From: Trichormus sp. NMC-1
Lineage (GTDB): Bacteria > Cyanobacteriota > Cyanobacteriia > Cyanobacteriales > Nostocaceae
NCBI RefSeq assembly: GCF_001858025.1
Contig: NZ_LZQD01000003.1
Coordinates: 485,086-549,085, forward strand
Length of the DNA stretch: 64,000 bases
Reading direction: 5' to 3'
Shown here: one piece after another, positions 62,023 through 64,000 of the stretch
How the letters are laid out: every line of letters starts with the position of its first letter
How positions within the stretch are numbered: the stretch's first letter is position 1
The notes under the pieces: model-generated
What the model saw: only the letters and a program-made list of their open reading frames with translations
The model's database searches: none
What the model was told of the DNA's origin: nothing
Position numbers and translations under genes: made by a program

Positions 62023-64000
62023 GTGACCGAAACTGGAAAATACAAAGATACCGTCAACTTACCCAAGACTAACTTCGATATGCGGGCAAACGCCATTAAG
62101 CGCGAACCCGAAATCCAAAAATTCTGGGAAGAAAACAACATTTATTCTCAACTGGCACAAAATAACCCCGGCGAATTATTTATACTGCACGATGGTCCTC
62201 CCTATGCTAACGGCCAGTTGCATATTGGTCATGCTTTAAATAAGATTCTCAAAGATATTATTAACCGCTACCAATTGCTAAAAGGTCGTAAAATTCGCTA
62301 CGTTCCAGGCTGGGATTGTCACGGATTGCCAATTGAGTTGAAAGTTCTGCAAAATATGAAACAGGCAGAACGGCAAAATCTCACACCTTTGCAATTGCGA
62401 CAAAAAGCGAAAGAGTTCGCACTAAAGACGGTAGACGAACAACGAGAAAGCTTTAAACGCTATGGGATTTGGGGTGATTGGGAAAATCCTTATTTAACCC
62501 TCAAACCAGAATACGAAGCCGCGCAAATTGGCGTTTTTGGGGAAATGTTCCTCAAAGGTTATATCTATCGCGGTTTAAAGCCTGTGCATTGGAGTCCTAG
62601 TTCTAAAACGGCTTTGGCTGAAGCAGAGTTAGAATATCCTGAAGGTCACGTTTCTCGCAGTATTTACGCCGCTTTCCCAGTCGTGAAGGTTGCAGAAGGG
62701 TTAAAAGCTAGTTTGGATGGCTTCTTGCCTGATTTGGGCGTGGCTGTGTGGACTACTACTCCTTGGACTATTCCTGGTAATTTGGCTGTGGCTGTGAACG
62801 CAGATTTAAATTATGCGGTTGTGGAAGTAGAACCCCACCCCCTAACCCCCTCCCCGCAAGCGAGGAGGGGGGATGAAGAAGAGGAAGTTTCTCCTACCGC
62901 GCAAGCAGGAAATGAAGAATTTACCTCCCCCTCTCCGCAAGCAGAGAGGGGGACTGAGGGGGTGAGGTTTCGATATCTCATCGTTGCGGCTGAGTTGGTG
63001 GAAGGTTTAGCTGCTAAGTTAAATATGCAGTTAACGGTGAAAGCCAAGTTCCCAGGGAAGGATTTGGAACATACTACTTACCTTCATCCTCTGTTTGACC
63101 GTGAAAGTCCGGTAGTTGTTGGTGGTGATTATATCACTACTGAGTCGGGGACTGGGTTGGTTCATACTGCTCCTGGTCATGGTCAAGAGGACTACATTGT
63201 CGGTCAGCGTTACGGTTTGCCGATTCTTGCTCCTGTTGATGATAGTGGTAATTTTACTGATGAAGCTGGTAAGTTTTCTGGGTTGAATGTTTTGGGTGAT
63301 GGTAATCAAGCGATTATTGATGCTTTGCAGGAAGCGGGTTCTCTGTTGAAGGAGGAGGCTTATCCTCACAAGTATCCTTATGATTGGAGAACGAAGAAAC
63401 CGACGATTTTCCGCGCTACTGAACAATGGTTTGCTTCTGTGGCTGGTTTTCGGGAGGAGGCTTTAAAGGCTATTTCATCTGTGCGTTGGATTCCGGCACA
63501 AGGTGAAAACCGCATCACGCCAATGATAGCAGAAAGATCCGATTGGTGTATTTCTCGTCAACGTTCTTGGGGTGTGCCTATTCCCGTGTTTTATGATGAA
63601 GCGACTGGGGAAGTTTTGCTAAATGCGGACACGATTAATCACGTTCAAGCTATTTTTGCCGAAAAGGGTTCTGATGCTTGGTGGGAGTTGTCGGTAGAGG
63701 AGTTGTTACCGGAAACATATCGCAATAATGGCAAGAGTTACCGCAGAGGTACAGATACAATGGATGTCTGGTTTGATTCTGGCTCTTCTTGGGCGGCTGT
63801 GGCGAAGCAAAGACCGGAATTATGCTATCCTGTAGATATGTATTTGGAAGGTTCTGACCAACATCGTGGTTGGTTTCAATCGTCTTTGTTAACCAGTGTC
63901 GCGGTTAATGGCATTGCACCTTATAAAACTGTGTTAACTCATGGTTTCGTCTTGGATGAAAATGGGCGAAAAATGAGCAAATCGGTGGGGAATGTGGTAG
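62023..64000 (+). CDS. ileS: Isoleucyl-tRNA synthetase, 5' part (cut by window end)
   Basis: 659 complete codons from GTG 62023. Class I synthetase charging tRNA-Ile. HIGH is in [16 protein letters not shown] (near residue 66), [10 protein letters not shown] follows. The CP1 editing domain has [14 protein letters not shown] (near 247-260) and the [16 protein letters not shown] segment. [27 protein letters not shown] and KMSKSVGN (near 650) complete the visible catalytic part. The C-terminal third lies beyond the window. In the editing region a ~45-residue insert ([17 protein letters not shown]...) is encoded by a REP-like repeat without breaking the frame. Confidence 0.96.
   Translation, partial: MTETGKYKDTVNLPKTNFDMRANAIKREPEIQKFWEENNIYSQLAQNNPGELFILHDGPPYANGQLHIGHALNKILKDIINRYQLLKGRKIRYVPGWDCHGLPIELKVLQNMKQAERQNLTPLQLRQKAKEFALKTVDEQRESFKRYGIWGDWENPYLTLKPEYEAAQIGVFGEMFLKGYIYRGLKPVHWSPSSKTALAEAELEYPEGHVSRSIYAAFPVVKVAEGLKASLDGFLPDLGVAVWTTTPWTIPGNLAVAVNADLNYAVVEVEPHPLTPSPQARRGDEEEEVSPTAQAGNEEFTSPSPQAERGTEGVRFRYLIVAAELVEGLAAKLNMQLTVKAKFPGKDLEHTTYLHPLFDRESPVVVGGDYITTESGTGLVHTAPGHGQEDYIVGQRYGLPILAPVDDSGNFTDEAGKFSGLNVLGDGNQAIIDALQEAGSLLKEEAYPHKYPYDWRTKKPTIFRATEQWFASVAGFREEALKAISSVRWIPAQGENRITPMIAERSDWCISRQRSWGVPIPVFYDEATGEVLLNADTINHVQAIFAEKGSDAWWELSVEELLPETYRNNGKSYRRGTDTMDVWFDSGSSWAAVAKQRPELCYPVDMYLEGSDQHRGWFQSSLLTSVAVNGIAPYKTVLTHGFVLDENGRKMSKSVGNVV
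62832..62963. repeat. In-frame REP-like double palindrome inside ileS
   Basis: The left end ACCCCACCCCCTAACCCCCT with a CCCCGCAAGCGAGGAGGGG-type hairpin, and the right end an inverted relative (CCTCTCCGCAAGCAGAGAGG then ACTGAGGGGGTGAGG). The outer ends are inverted copies of each other, so this is a complete two-REP element. A single REP of the same family is at 24743. Length and phase keep ileS open. Confidence 0.88.

Noticed and set aside
62811-63426. Minus-strand frames inside ileS
   Set aside because: Antisense shadows; the ileS frame is continuous and carries all catalytic motifs.
1-64000. tRNA, rRNA, riboswitch or prophage
   Set aside because: I looked for tRNA cloverleaf ends, rRNA motifs, typical vitamin riboswitch boxes and phage structural genes and saw none that I could support.

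Overview
This 64 kb window is a chromosomal segment of a filamentous, probably heterocyst-forming cyanobacterium (Nostocales: Nostoc, Anabaena, Calothrix or relatives). The evidence is the housekeeping set (chlorophyll synthase chlG, cytochrome b6f subunit petP, carotene hydroxylase crtR, a PucC-type pigment carrier, the rimO-crhR pair), frequent HIP1 octamers (GCGATCGC), and very abundant heptanucleotide tandem repeats, REP-like palindromes and MITE-like elements. I see no rRNA, tRNA or CRISPR array.

Layout. 0.2-1.5 kb: a solitary IS605-type tnpB with its right-end RNA. 2.5-11 kb: rimO-crhR, an aldo/keto reductase, a PucC-family transporter, a 434-bp heptamer array, an inositol-phosphatase-like gene plus zinc dehydrogenase, and a protoglobin. 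11.6-17.7 kb: chlG, an ArsA-like protein and petP, interrupted by an inserted acyltransferase pair bounded on the far side by a second copy of the chlG 3' end. 18.4-32.9 kb: a surface-polysaccharide cluster. It has a GlfT2-like galactofuranosyltransferase, UDP-galactopyranose mutase, further glycosyltransferases, a Wzm/Wzt-type ABC exporter, methyltransferases and a CAP-domain protein. 33.3-39.2 kb: Uma2, pyruvate kinase, crtR, then small defence or toxin-antitoxin-like genes (HicB-like, AbiU2-like HEPN, a truncated ORF) and aroH. 39.4-49.9 kb: sppA, an MlaE permease, DUF3119, DUF3086, plsY (a lipid-linked run), two more surface-sugar genes, der and an EcfT protein.

49.9-61.9 kb is accessory and decaying. 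A metal-binding-type lipoprotein is followed by two abutting MITEs and four tandem small-RNA-like units of 104-109 nt, each ending in an intrinsic terminator. Then come broken genes: a WD40-DnaJ pseudogene, a 5' scrap of bciB, an antitoxin scrap, a kinase lacking its N-lobe, a broken brnT, a brnA-pilQ in-frame chimera, a pilM piece and a folC piece. Intact speB-like, type II NADH dehydrogenase, toxin-antitoxin, REP-associated transposase and HNH genes sit between them. The window ends inside ileS, which carries an in-frame palindromic repeat in its editing-domain region.

Best candidates for something new are the tandem small-RNA array at 51.4-52.2 kb, the gene-fragment mosaic at 52.4-60.9 kb, the mycobacterial-like galactan synthesis/export module at 18.4-26.6 kb, and the REP-palindrome/RAYT pairing at 57.8 kb. 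No database search could be run. Family calls come from motifs and remembered family sequences.
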